Below are positions 51,042 to 63,992 of a stretch of DNA of 64,000 nucleotides, one piece after another (position 1 is the stretch's first letter; every line of letters begins with the position of its first letter). Below the pieces are notes generated by a model. That model searched no databases and was not told the origin of the DNA. It saw only the letters and a program-made list of their open reading frames with translations. The stretch spans positions 3,111,001 through 3,175,000 of the forward strand of contig NC_134681.1 in NCBI RefSeq assembly GCF_024713945.1. The letters run 5' to 3'. The DNA is from Dermatophagoides farinae (lineage: Eukaryota; Arthropoda; Arachnida; Sarcoptiformes; Pyroglyphidae). The translations under genes were made by a program, and so were the position numbers.

Positions 51042-52666
51042 TCATTTGATCGATTTTCGTTTGTTTTGTTCGGCAAGTATTGTTAATAATGGATTCAATA
51101 TCGATGACTGTGATTGTGACGATTGCGACGATTGGGATGATACAGTGGTGAAAATTAAATGATCCAGACATTGACAAATATTTTCCAATGCTAAATGAAA
51201 TTCATACATTGATTTTGGATCTTTTTTTAGTCGCGAAAAATCAATCGGTCGTAATGGACGAGAACCTGATTTACAAAGATGACAATTTCTGGATTGTGGT
51301 TGCTGTTGGTTATTCGAATCAAATTCACCACCACGCTGGGATTTTGTAAATATTTGGTTATTATTATCAAATGCAATACATGAATCATAAACAATGGTTG
51401 GACAATAACCAATTGTGCGGATGTATAAATCCAATAAATAATCACGATGAATAAAAAGTTGATTCAAACGATGTTTTCCATAAATATCATCCAATAAACA
51501 TGAACGCAATAGATCGATACCTTTATTCCACAAGTTTGATATATACAAATGTCTAATTCGATTATCATTAATCCATTTACGTAATCCATATGTTAAAGGT
51601 TGTGTTTGTCCTTGATCGATTTTGGTACCAACAATGTAAATTGATAACAATCTACGTTGTTCGATGGATAATTTTTTCAAATATTCTAAATTGAAAAAAA
51701 ATGAATTAATCAAATTTAATTAGCAAAAACAACAAACAAACACAAACTTTCAATTGGTTGACGAATCCTGTTCAATTCCTGCAAATCATTGGCATTATAG
51801 ACAGCAATCAATGTTTGTGGACGATTATAACGGTGATTAAGAAATATTTGCCAATTTTCTGGATGAACATCCCATATACGCATTATGATATTGGTTTCTT
51901 TCAAATAATTTAGATAATAATAATTTTCACTAAATAATTTTGCTGTACGATTCGATAATAAATAAAAAATTGATTTGTGACTATTCAAATCATTTGATAC
52001 TATTTTTGATGGTGATGGATTTGTACCAGTAGTCGATATTGTTATTAAGTTACTAGCAGTTTTTAACGATGATGATGATGATGGAGATGATACAAGCCAA
52101 TCCAAAAATTTCGATGAATGATCCATTTTTAGTTTTTGCTCAAGAATTTGATTCATACGATTCATTATTATTGAGTTTGAATTTGTTGGTAATGATGATG
52201 GTTGTGGTGATTGTAAAGATTGTCGAGAAGATGTTGTTGCTGCTTTCGAATCCGGTAATGACAATGATAATAATGATCTTGTTATATGTGATGTTGTCGA
52301 CGACGAAGATGATGATTGAATGGATAGCAAAGAAGATAAACGTGAACTGGACGACGACGACGAAGATGGTGATGATGATGATGATGATAAGGACGATGTT
52401 GTCGATATTGATAGCTGTGATAATTCACGTGTATGATCTGTTAATTCTTCATTAAAGTTAAAATTTTCAACATCAAAATATTGTAAATCCATTAATTTTT
52501 CAATCAATTTTGTTTTTCCTGATCCTGAAATAAAACCCAAAAAAAAATTTGTGAAAAAAAATGATTCAAAAAACACAACACTAAACAAATTACCTTTCAC
52601 GCCAATGACCAATACACGTTCACGGATGAAATATTCTAAAAGTCCACGTAAAATGATTGAATCCAT
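51042..52666 (-). CDS. Divergent Ras-like GTPase with a large serine-rich insert, 497 aa
   Basis: Exons 52666-52594, 52524-51748 and 51685-51042 (introns 69 and 62 nt, phase 1) give 497 residues. The P-loop GVKGSGKT (residues 22-29) is built across the first junction. Residues about 30-190 are a Ser-rich low-complexity insert. Then comes a G3-like site reading IWDVHPENW (W242-D243...), where Ras proteins have WDTAGQE: the Gly and catalytic Gln are absent. The G4-like site is TKID at 304-307 after IYIVG, and a G5-like ISNLWNKG follows. The C-terminal part has a CHLC pair and LENICQCLDHLIF; no prenylation CaaX is present (ends KRKSIK). It may bind nucleotide but slow or no hydrolysis is expected. 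Orthologue not recognised; Rab-like or other small-GTPase-derived families are possible. Confidence 0.7.
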
Positions 52667-53773
52667 TATTGAATTTTTGTTTTTTTTTCTGCAAACCACA
52701 AGATAAAAATGCGAATAAAACAAGATAAATGATTATCGATTGTCGATCGATGAGATGCGATTGTAAAATAAAAAGAAAATTGTAAATTGTATTTTTAAAG
52801 AAAAAAAAGAAACAAAAAACGTTTTTTTTTTGTTTGTTTGTTAATAAAACATGAGATAAAAGTGAATCACTTTAACAAACACAAAAACATTCAAGTGATA
52901 AATTTAAATTGATGATGATGATGATATTTGAGTCAGAGAAAGAGAGTTTCTCAGTTCATTTCATTTAACACTGAAAATAGCTCTCGATAATCAATTGAAA
53001 AAAAATTTTTGAAAAATTTTCGCAAAAAATTCATCATTTTTTTATTCTATGTTCAGTTTTCTTGTGATTTATTTTTTTTTCATCATCATCTTCGTCATCG
53101 TCAACATCATCATTGTCATCGTCATCATAATCGAAATTGAAATCGAAATCGAAATCGAAATCTACATACGATCTATTTGGTCCAGAATTTTTTACGTAAT
53201 TTAAATATAAAGTAATTTTAGTGAATAAGTGAATATGATAATAATAATAATAATTTTATTTGAAAATTTAAATGGCACGAAGTCCGAAGACTCTTGTACC
53301 GATGAAAAAGAAGAATATTTACAAAAAAGAAAGAATTAGTGTTGTGTCCTGTGTTGTATTCTAGTTAGTATGTATTTACATATGTGTGTAAATGCTATGT
53401 AGTTTTGTATTGTGTCTATGTATTGGTGTGGTGTTCTTGTGGTGAAAAATTTGGAGATTATGTTTTGTGTGTGAGTACAGTCCGTAAGCAAGTGAAGAGG
53501 AGTCTCTTCGCATAAGTGAATATGAGATGACTTGTGATGATATCTCAGTTATGATGATGATGATGATAACACACTAATCAACATAACAAATCGAAATCTA
53601 TTCTAATTGATCGAAAAAATATCAACAAACGTTTTACAAATGCAGTAAATGTTTCGAAAATGTTGCGCTAGCCACTTGCTCATGATCACGTGTTACCACC
53701 GGAACAATTCTATTAACCAGTATGTTTTTCTTCGTTCATATATATTATATATATTTATATATTAATATTATAT
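52667..53773. other. Upstream region of the GTPase gene
   Basis: Presumed GTPase promoter region. Contains a hexamer array (GAAATC)n at about 53131-53162 and an unexplained less A+T-rich block at about 53270-53560. No ORF of interest. Confidence 0.4.
53131..53162. repeat. (TCGAAA)n hexamer tandem repeat
   Basis: About five copies, the first one or two slightly diverged (TCGAAATTGAAATCGAAATC...). Confidence 0.8.
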
Positions 53774-53883
53774 TGTGGTGGCGTCATAACGTCATTAATG
53801 ATTAACCCCGAGTCGAACAGATGAGTGGGGATGAGTTACGTTTTGAGTTTAGTTGAATAAATGTAGTTATCGAATACACTACA
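53774..53883. repeat. Left LTR of the TRIM
   Basis: 110 bp, TGTGGTGGCGTCATAACGTC ... GAATACACTACA. Contains AATAAA near 53856 that could serve as the LTR polyA signal. Confidence 0.85.
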
Positions 53884-54028
53884 TATTGGTGACCACCGAC
53901 GTTGATTTTTTTTTTTTGTTTTTTAAATTATTAATTTTTTTTTTGTTTTGTTTTGTTGTTGTTCAAAATTATTTTTTTTTTCTTTTCCATATAATTTGAC
54001 GTCCTCCGGTTTGGGTTGGGGGGAGAAA

Positions 54029-54141
54029 TGTGGTGGCGTCATAACGTCATTAATGATTAACCCCGAGTCGAACAGATGAGTGGGGATGAGTTACGTTTTG
54101 AGTTTAGTTGAATAAATGTAGTTATTATCGAATACACTACA
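54029..54141. repeat. Right LTR of the TRIM
   Basis: 113 bp, same as the left copy apart from TTATTATCG in place of TTATCG. The low divergence suggests a recent insertion. Confidence 0.85.
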
Positions 54142-57100
54142 ATATATTATATTATAATACTACAAAATGAATGATCGTGCCATCTGTTGGCCGAATCAAA
54201 ACTTTGCAAATTCAATTTTTCAATCCACTTTTTTTTTGTAATTTGAATCCGGTAATAAAAACAAACCGGAAAAAAGATAGACAGATCGACAGTCAAAAAA
54301 AAGAACATTTTTATTTCAAATTGAATTAATTTCTATTTTTTTTCTAACCATTTCGTTATCAGATACATGCACACGCACACACACACACACAAATGGATTC
54401 TTTGATTTCTTTCTTTCTTTCATTTCATTTCACATCCAATTCAATTGTCATCATTTGCTATCTATCTATCTAATTGTTTTGTGTGTTACGGTGAAACTTA
54501 ATAACGAGTGAAATCGAAAAAAAAACTTTCGGTACTCGCTTCTTGTTGGTCATCATCATCATCATGATGCTGTCCAAATCCATTAGAAACACAAAAAAAC
54601 AAACAAACACAGATAGACAGTTGAAAATGAGTATAATTCTTACAAACAAAGCCAAAGAAAAAATTTATCAACAAAAAATTTTCCTTTTTCATTTGTTTCT
54701 TGAATGTACCGGAATATTAAGCTACCGGATTTCAGTGTGCACTGTTAATTCATTCATTCATTCATTCATAGAAATTGAACAAGCAAACAAAAAATTATTA
54801 TTCTCTTTAAATTGTAATTTAATTTTACTGTAAATTTTTTTGTTTTGTTTTGTTTTGTCTTGTGAAACCTCAGTCTCTGTGTGTGTGTGTGTATGAAATG
54901 TGGGTGTTTGACATCTAAGCTTTTTATTTTTTTGTTTTAGTGGATCTGAAATTTTTTTGGTCGTCGTCGTCGTCGTAGTGATGATTGTGTGTGTGTGTGT
55001 GTGATGTGGATGGATTTTATGAAACCAGGATATTTCAAGTGAAAAATAATTGAAAATTATAGCTTTGCACAAAAATAATTGAAAAGAATTTTTTAAAAAA
55101 ATCCATAATGGTCCATTTTGTTCCAGAATTTGTTGTTGTTTGTTGTCCGACAATCCCATCTGATGATCTATTATTATTACCAATAATTTCCTCGTTTTTT
55201 CTGGTGGACAAAATACAAGAAAAAAAGCAAACAATTATCGTATGTATCCAGGAGTAGAAACTAAAAAAAAATGTCAGCCGGATGTCAAGCATCGGATTTA
55301 TTTCGAAATTCATTCATCCACACATAAACACTGGTTTCAATAATAAAAAAAAATAAACTGAAAACTATCTGATCCTGGCCATTTTTTCTCTCTAGGTTTT
55401 GTTTGTTTTTTTTTTATTCCGCACGTAAATATTCCAAACAAATTGTGTTTATTAATTAATGTTTGTCCATCATCATCATCATCTACTTCTTTTTTTTTGT
55501 TTGTTTTCTGATTTCCATATTTTTCCTGTTGCACGTTAATCAATCCAAACCGATACATCATCATCATCATCATCATCATCACCATCAGACACCGGAAAAA
55601 ATGATTCCTTCCCATATACACAAATCATCGCGATTATTATTCTGTTGAATATCAAAATTCTGTAAAAAATGAAATGAATACCTTCGTGTGTGTATTAACC
55701 TCATGTTTTCTTCTTTTTTGTTGTTCCATTTTTTCCCATACTTTTTCTTTAATATTCCATATTCTGGTTATTTTGATTCTCACACAGGCACACATACACA
55801 CATACACCATTTTCATAATCATAATTTACCCTGAACCAAAACATTAAAATACATCAATCATCACCATCAACAACAACAACAACAATGACAACAACAACAA
55901 ATATAAAAGAACAACAGCAACCAGGCATGATTGAAATGACGATCAAGAAATCCATTGTGTGTGTGTGTGTGTTAGATGTTTAAGTGTTTCTTTCGTTTTT
56001 TTTCTATTCAATTTTATTTATCCATTCAACCATCAATCAGGAGTAGAAGGAGAATTTGAATTTTTCGCTCGGTTTATTCATGAAAATCAGCGAGTGAAAA
56101 AAACTGATGATTTCGTCAAAAAATTTGTTTTTTTCTTGTCATCCATACGGTTTTTGTGTGTGTGACGACGACAACGACGACATGAACATTAATTTTATTT
56201 ATCAAGAAAAATAAATCATTTTTTTCTTCGATAAAGCAATTTTCAATGAATTTCAAAAAAAAAGAACGGTGATGGCCACCATGACGATCATCATTCATAA
56301 AAGTTGTAGCCTTTTTTTTATTTCTAAATCTGATTGATTGAAATATAAGAAAAAAAACAAAAATTTATTCACAGAATTCATTTGAAAGCAAACAAACGAA
56401 AATCAGCATCGAAATGATAATCAATCAATGGATTTGAATAAACAAAAAAAAACACATCATTCATTCATTGTAGATTTAAATGTTTGTCCAAATGGTTGTT
56501 AATTTGGAAAAATCTTTTTTTTTCATTTTTTGTTCCATCCATAAATTTTGGTTTCACCTTTTTTTCTGGATCATTGTCCTAAAGTTGTTGTTGTCAGTTT
56601 TTTTTGTTTGATTTTTTTTTCGAGATAATTTTAAATGCCAATCAATCAATTTTACGTTTATATCGACTATGTATATATCGAATATGGAATTTGACAGATT
56701 TTTTTTCTTTCAGTTCCGGGTTTCATCATCATCGTTTTTAATTGGTCAATCGCTCTATACTCCCATTTCATTTCATTTTTTTTTTTTTTTTGGTTTTTCA
56801 ATTCAATTTCACATGTTGTTGTCGTGGTTCAAGTTGTTTTCTTGACAATTTTTTTTTGTTTGAAAATTTTTTTTGTCATTCAAATTGCCACGCCTAATCT
56901 TTTGATGCGTTTTTTGTTGTTGTTGTTGATTTTCTGTCATTTTTTTTTCTCCAAATCATCGACATTGTGGAGAAAGAAAAAAAGAGTGAGAAGAAAAAAA
57001 AACCAAAATATGAAATCGTAACCAGAATGACAACGAATGGAATTAGAATGTTTTTTTTCGAATTTGTAAAAAAAAAATTTTAAATTAGGTTTTTTTCTCG

Positions 57101-57178
57101 ATATTGGATTCATTTCATTCATTCTTTCTTTCTTTTACACTTACCTTTTTTTCAAATGTATCAAATATCTCTTTTTAT

Positions 57179-57181
<3 letters not shown>

Positions 57182-57209
<28 letters not shown>
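57182..57209. repeat. (CA)n microsatellite
   Basis: Fourteen CA units. Confidence 0.9.
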
Positions 57210-57214
<5 letters not shown>

Positions 57215-58427
57215 ATGATGCAAAGATTTACAATTTGAATTTGAATTCAATTGTGGAATGTACACACACAAAAAAATGAAATTTCAATTTTTTTTTCTTT
57301 TACCAAGAAAATCCTCTACTTTTCTTCGTCTTCGAATTTCGATTCACTACACTAGTTTTTTGTTCTCGCTGCATTCAATGAATTTTCGATTGGCGATGAT
57401 TGAATCATATATGATTTTCTTTAGGTGACTAACACACAAACACAATAAGCTTGTGCATGCAACGAAAAAAATGGGATTTTTTTTCTTCATTGTCTGAAAC
57501 GTGAGAATTGAATATATAAACATATTCGATAAAGAAGAAGAGAGACGATGCATTTTTTTTTCATTCGTTTCGTTTCGACAAACAACATTCCAAACAAAAC
57601 AAAACAAAAAAAAATTTGTCAACCAGAATATCAAATTCTAATTTCAAGACAACTTTTATTTGAATATTTTTTTACTTGACAAGAAAAAAAAATCAAACCG
57701 GGTATATATCACAAGTGTTCATCTTGTCATCTCATTAATCTTTTCTTTTTTTTGGTGATCGATTAAAATTTGATAATTTTAGGCTTTTTTTAAATTTTTT
57801 TTCCATCAGTTCAGCATGTGTTTCATTTTAAGCAGTAAAATTTTTTCTCTGCATTGCTACTTAATGAATATATTAAAATTAAGAAAAAATTTTCAAATAA
57901 AAATTTTATCGAATCAATTTGATTTTATCATCATCAACCAAAGAGATATTGATACGAGAACACGTGTCGAAATAATGTTAATTTTGATACAAAAAAAACG
58001 AAATTAACATTTTTCGCTGGAATCAAGTGAGCAAGAGAGAGAGATAGAGAGAAATTCTAATTTTCGGTTTATTCTCATTAACATCTTCATCATTCTCATG
58101 GAAGAATATATTGGCTACCATTATGTAGGAATCTTCTTCTTATTAAATATTATATAAATACAAACGGCAGATGTTTTTTTTTATTGCATCAAAAATTATT
58201 TCTCATTTTTTTTCTCTTTGTCAACGCATAATTCATTAAATGTAGAACGAATGCAGAAAAAATGGTTTTCGATGCTGCGATTATCATGATGATGATGACA
58301 TTCAAGTTTTGTCCAATGATATACCATACACATGCACAGAATTAAAAGAAAAATTATCATTTTTTTTCTGTTTGCGTGAAAGACTAAAGTTCTTTGGATG
58401 ACAATGTTTTAGAATTACATATGTGAT

Positions 58428-58428
<1 letters not shown>

Positions 58429-58475
<47 letters not shown>
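58429..58475. repeat. (AC)n microsatellite, longest in the window
   Basis: About 23 uninterrupted dinucleotide units. Confidence 0.95.
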
Positions 58476-58476
<1 letters not shown>

Positions 58477-61400
58477 CTTATTTCTAGATCTTTCGCTCTT
58501 CCATGTGTTTGTTCCAGTAGAATTTTTCATTTTCATTTGGTTCCATATTTTCCATCTAATTAAATTAGTGTTTGTTTGTTTGTTTGTTTGTTTGTGGTAA
58601 AAAGCTTTGTTGTTGTTGTTGCCAAGTTCTGTGGTCAATTGGATTGAAGTGCATGTCGATATCGATTTTTTTGATCATTTTTTTTCTGCTCAAGATTAGC
58701 CACATTTTCATTGCAGTCCAGAAAAAAAATAACCATGTATTCTTTTCTTTTTATTATTAGCCAATTCATAATTTGTATTTCTGTCGATGATGATGATAGA
58801 ATATTTGTACAAGTTTCTCTCTTTGGACCATGTCATCATCATCATCATCATCACCATTAATCTCAATTTTTTTCTCATTGCTTTCAACAATTCAAAAAAA
58901 AACCGAAAAAAAATTCAAATCATCTCTAGATTCCAGCAGTCTAATTGTTATAATTCACTAATGAGCTTTTCTCCTTTTTTTTCGATTCACCTCTTTTCAT
59001 TTATTTTCGATTTGGTTTTTCATCACTTTTTTTTCTCATCTTAATCATTAATTATAATCTTAATTTTCCACGTTTTTTTATATTATTCATTTCTGGTCTA
59101 GTTACAAAACTTTTCGTTTTTTTTCTGGTTAACAAATTGGTTTTGGCCAATTTATTATACATTCACATTCTCGTAATATTGCTTGCTTCAAATATTTGAT
59201 CTTTTCTTGTTGTTTTTTTTTGTTTTTGTTTTGGCCAGTGTTTTTTTCCCTTTGGGACAAATGTTATACATACACAACAACACGACATGTATAACACATG
59301 CAGATAAATCGGTCATTTTTTCACTTTTTTTCTTCTATCGTCATTTTGCTATAAGCAAGATGGATTTATCTGTCGCTGTTTTGCAATAAAAAAAAAACAA
59401 CAACCAATCGTTGGATTGATTCAAACATGATTTGATCGATGTGTTGCAATGGCAGTAGAAAAAAGGAAGAAACAAAAAAAAAGCAATCAAATGACAATAA
59501 ATTAACAAAGTAGATTAGAATTCTAAATATAAACTGAAAAAAAGAATAAGAATATTCTTTAATAAACTAGGGTTTATTTGCTTAAAAAACCACTCAATTA
59601 TTTGTACATTACACAATCATCATAATAACTAGATAACTAGAAATTATCATTTTTTGTTAAAAAATTATTCAGAAATTCACAAAATACAAGGAGATTAACT
59701 AAAGAACTAAAGTTTTTTTCTTGTTGTCGGTTTCGTTATTATTATCATCATATAACGAGTGTAACAGTAAATTTATTCTGTAAGTTTTGAATTGGATTTT
59801 TTTTTCCGTAGAAATTGTTAAATTGTGAGATTGTGAAACCGAAAGAAAATTAAAAAAAAAATTCAATAAATTTCAGCTAAATTTTCAATTCTATTTCATT
59901 CACTGGTCATTTTGATGTTGTGACTTGCAGAAACAAAAAAAAATGACCTTATTTTTCACACCAAAAAAAAAAATTACGCCATGCTGTGTGAAAAAAATAG
60001 GTTAGATTAGATCTCATATACAGTGTTGAATTCTTTACTCACACATTTATTTATTAATAAAAAAAATGTCTGTGTCGATCAATGTTTTTTTTTTCGTTTC
60101 TGTTCTTGCCCGTCTATCAGATCCGGATCAGATCTGGCTATTTTGCTGCTGTCCATCCATAATAATAATAATAATGAAAATGAACAAAAACCTATTGTGG
60201 GCCATCCATCTTCATCGCGTCTGAATCGAATTTTTTCTGTTTTTGTTTTTTTTTTCGTATTTTGGATCGATCGTTTTTCGATATTTCATTGAAAATATTC
60301 TATCGAGAGAGAGAGGGAGGTATATCTCCATTGTTTTATGTTGTTGTTGTTGTTGTTTTTTATTACCTCGACAATACCGACATCGACAACAACAACATCC
60401 ATTAAATAATAATAACAAATAACGGCCGTTATGTGTAGGAGTGGAGAAAAAAAGTGTTTTTCTTTATAAAATTTATGAAGAAAAAAAATTCAAATTTAAG
60501 TGTCGAATAAAGAAGAAAAAAAAGTTGTCTGCTTCTCAAAATAAAAAAAAAATTCCTGATTCCACATGCAAAGAATTTCTACGTTTCTTTAAATTTTTCA
60601 TGTGAAAAAAACAAAATTTTTTTTCAACAACAGTAAGTTGGCTGCTTGTTTGGTTGTTTTGTTGTCGAATTGAATGGAACAACTCTCAACATATAAGATT
60701 TTCATTTCTCTCTCTCTCTATCTCTCTGGTTTCCATTTCCATCATTTCTTTTTTGTCAATGAATCAATCAATGATGATGATCACTAGCGACGTGATTTGT
60801 GTTCAAGATTTCTATTTTCCAAGTTGTTGTTGTCGTTTAAGCCTGAAGCATAGTATAGAACACACACACACATGAAATTTATTTGTGTGTCCACGAAAAA
60901 AAAAATTCTATTCATTCTTTTCATCATTGTTCCCCATGTGCGTGTGTGTGTGCTTGGTCACCGGGAGCTAATTTCTGGTTTCTGGTTTTTGGGTTCTTTC
61001 TTTTGAAATGAATGAAAAGAATTTGGATGAAATGGAAAAATTTTTTTTTAAAGAATTTATTTTTTTTCCTCTCAAATCATCATTATTTATGGTGGTGGTG
61101 TGTTTGTTTGTTTGTGATGTTTTTTCTCATTCTCTTATTACTCTCACTCTCGCTTGCACGCTGCAATCGAATACATTTCGCAGTAGTATCCATTGAGATG
61201 AAATATTTTTTTTTTTCAATTGAATTCCTCATATATGTCGAGAGGAACGAGAGAATTTCTTTCTATTAGTTTCACCACATACACATTGGATGGAAATAAT
61301 TTTTTGGACAAAATCCTGTTGAATTTTGATTGACAAATGTCTATAAATAAAAAAAGCATTCCAATAAGGTATGATGATGATGATGATGAAAATGGTTTTT

Positions 61401-63058
61401 AAAATGAAAGTAAAAAAAAACGATATACACAAAAAAATTGTTTACTACAGCTAAATGGCATTTCATTATTATTATGTTCTTATGTATTGGCCAGTTTTTG
61501 GTGAAAATTCAAAATCTCATTGAAATAAGAATATTGTTTTTTTCCCTCTTTTCACTTTTAATGTATGACCATTATTATCAAATTTTATTAGATGGTAATA
61601 AAAATTTTTTTTTATTTATTTTTTTTTCACATCATTTTTATTTTTGTTTGTTTTGTCCATCGATGATGGTGTGGTGTAGGTGGCCATTTTCGTTTCGTTA
61701 CATTTTTTGATTTCAGATACAATGTTTTTTTTTCATCGTCATCCATTGAATTTTGGTTTTTTTTTGGATTTCATATTGAAAAATAGGATTAATTAACATT
61801 TAGGCTTTTGTTTCGTCTATTTAATACGATGGTAAGCGAATAAGTGGGTAAGCGAATACCATCATCTATCCGTGATGTAAAATGTTTTTTTTTCCATTGG
61901 TTTCAAAAATATCCAAAAAGAACGATAGAAAAAAAAACCATATGTATACCGAGCAATCTAATTCAAGAAATGAAATGAAATGAATATATCCATATGATGT
62001 GGTGATATAATCAAGAAAAAAAGAAATACAGGCAGATAGACAAATGCATATAATGCATTTTGAAGATAAAAAAAAAGAGAAAATTCTGGTAATGGAATAT
62101 CACTACTAGATGAAAAATTGTAACAAAAAATAAAAATAAAGCTAAAAACGACACAAGATGACAAGGATTTTTTTCTCCATTTGATTGAGAAACAACATGC
62201 AGATGATGAAATGTAAGAAACAACAAAAAAAAACAAAACAAAACAAAACCAGATAAAAGAAATGATACACAAACATTTTCTTCGATAATAACAACCACTT
62301 TTTCTCTTTTGTTCGAATTCAAATGCATTTCTGTTACTAGAAAAAAGATGGATACTCAACCAGGATATTATTTTACAGTCGAATTCATTTTCTGTTCCGA
62401 AAAAAAACACTTTTTCTCTGAAACTTTTCCTTTTTTCTCTCTTTGTACTTTTTCGAATAACCTGTATATAATGAATTCACAGAATTCCAAGGAATAGGAT
62501 TGATGGACCATTACGAATTCTGAATAAGTGAATATTGTTTAGGTGTGTGTGTGTGTGTGTGTGATGGTCTTCCAAAAAAAAACAGCCACTTAAAAAAATG
62601 TTGAAATATCTCAAGTATTCATTCAGTGTAAAAAAAAAATTTGAATTTAAATTTATTTTATAAAATGTTTCTGAAAATTTCGTGTGAAAATTTATGATGA
62701 AATTCTTCAATTTTTTTTTCTTTTTTTTTTGGTTAAATTTTTTTTCCACCCAATGTGATTATAATCAAATAAATTAAACGCAAAATAATAAAAAAAAACT
62801 AGCCGTCACCACACACACACACACACAACAATTGTAGTTTATATTTGACTAATAAATAAAAATGCCACCAAAAAATAATAATAAAAATGACCGCACACAC
62901 ACACACACACACACAAACAGAGGAATTTGAAACAAAATTCCGGATAATTAATAGCTTTTTTCGGATGTTGTTGTTGTTGTTGTTCTTGTTGTTGACGTTG
63001 TTTTTCTCTCTCTCTGACCGATGATTGTGTTCATGAATTGTGGGTCAGCTTTTATTTC

Positions 63059-63105
63059 TGTTTGTTTCAAATGATGAAATCAAATTTCATCATTTGAAAC
63101 AAACA
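63059..63105. repeat. Perfect hairpin, 22-bp arms and 3-nt loop
   Basis: The left arm ends ...CAAATGATGAAAT at 63080; after CAA the exact reverse complement runs 63084-63105. No target duplication is evident around it. Confidence 0.8.
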
Positions 63106-63971
63106 AGGCCACACAATGAGAATGAATTAGAAAACCAAAAAAAAACTTGGTAACCAAATACCAGAAATTGGGCCAAAACCGAGTATAACCTTCTCATTCA
63201 TTCATTTAACAGTAACGCAAGAGAAAAAAATGGCCATTCTGTTTTTTTTCTCTTTCTTTCTTCGCGGAGCCAATTTTGATCTCCATTGTCATTGTTTTTA
63301 TTCTGTTGAACAAGAAAAAAAAACCATAAATCATCATTCAAATATATTAGCAGCAACAACAATAATATGAAGCAAACCATGAAGAAAAAGAAGAAGAAAA
63401 TTTCAATTCCATTTTCTCAATGTCAATGGTCGTTGATTCTCGAGGTTTTTTTCGATTTCGTTTTTGTTTCTTGTCCAACAACAACAACAACAAACAACAA
63501 TAACAACAACGAAAATGTTGAAAAAAACACACTGAGACATGAAATTTTTTTTTTTTTTTTCATTTCTTATTTTTTGTTTGTTTGGTTACCTATATATTTT
63601 CTGTTTCAGCGGGCAAAAAAAATTGTTTATTTTCGTTGAAGGGGCTGAAAATTTATCTATTTATTCAATTTCCTTTCGCCCGCATCAGCACCGATTGTAC
63701 ATCATATCCAAATGACAATTTTGTGCAAAAAAAAAAAAACAAAACAGAACCACAACCATCATCACCACTCGAAGACGACAACATCCAATGAATTTGAAAT
63801 TCAGAAAAAAACCTCAAAAAAAAATTCCAACACAAACGAAATCAACAAGCACGAATGAATGAAATGAATGTAATGGCAAAAAAAAAATACATTGTAAATA
63901 ATTCAATAGAAATAACAGAATGGTGGTTATTTTTTTCTTTTGGAGGCAAATTTTGTTTTTTTTCTTGATTC

Positions 63972-63992
63972 GTTGTTGTTGTTGTTGTTGTT
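63972..63992. repeat. (GTT)n triplet repeat
   Basis: Seven units at the right edge. The same CAA/TTG triplet recurs across the window. Confidence 0.85.

Larger units (their letters stand above)
53774..54141. mobile_element. Terminal-repeat retrotransposon in miniature (TRIM), 368 bp
   Basis: Two near-identical direct repeats (110 and 113 bp, differing mainly by a TAT insertion) start with TG and end with CA, as LTRs do. Just inside the left copy is TATTGGTGACCACCGACGTTG, a TGG-start primer-binding-like site; just before the right copy is a purine-rich tract (GGGTTGGGGGGAGAAA, 54013-54028). The internal part is only 145 bp, T-rich and non-coding. The flanks share a 4-bp ATAT, consistent with a short LTR-element target duplication, though the flank is AT-repetitive. 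These are all the features of a non-autonomous LTR element that needs another element's proteins. Confidence 0.85.

Noticed and set aside
53774-54141. Hammerhead ribozyme in the TRIM LTRs (as in retrozymes)
   Set aside because: A CAGATGAGT string resembles part of the core, but the CTGATGA and GAAAC elements and the helices needed around them are not present.
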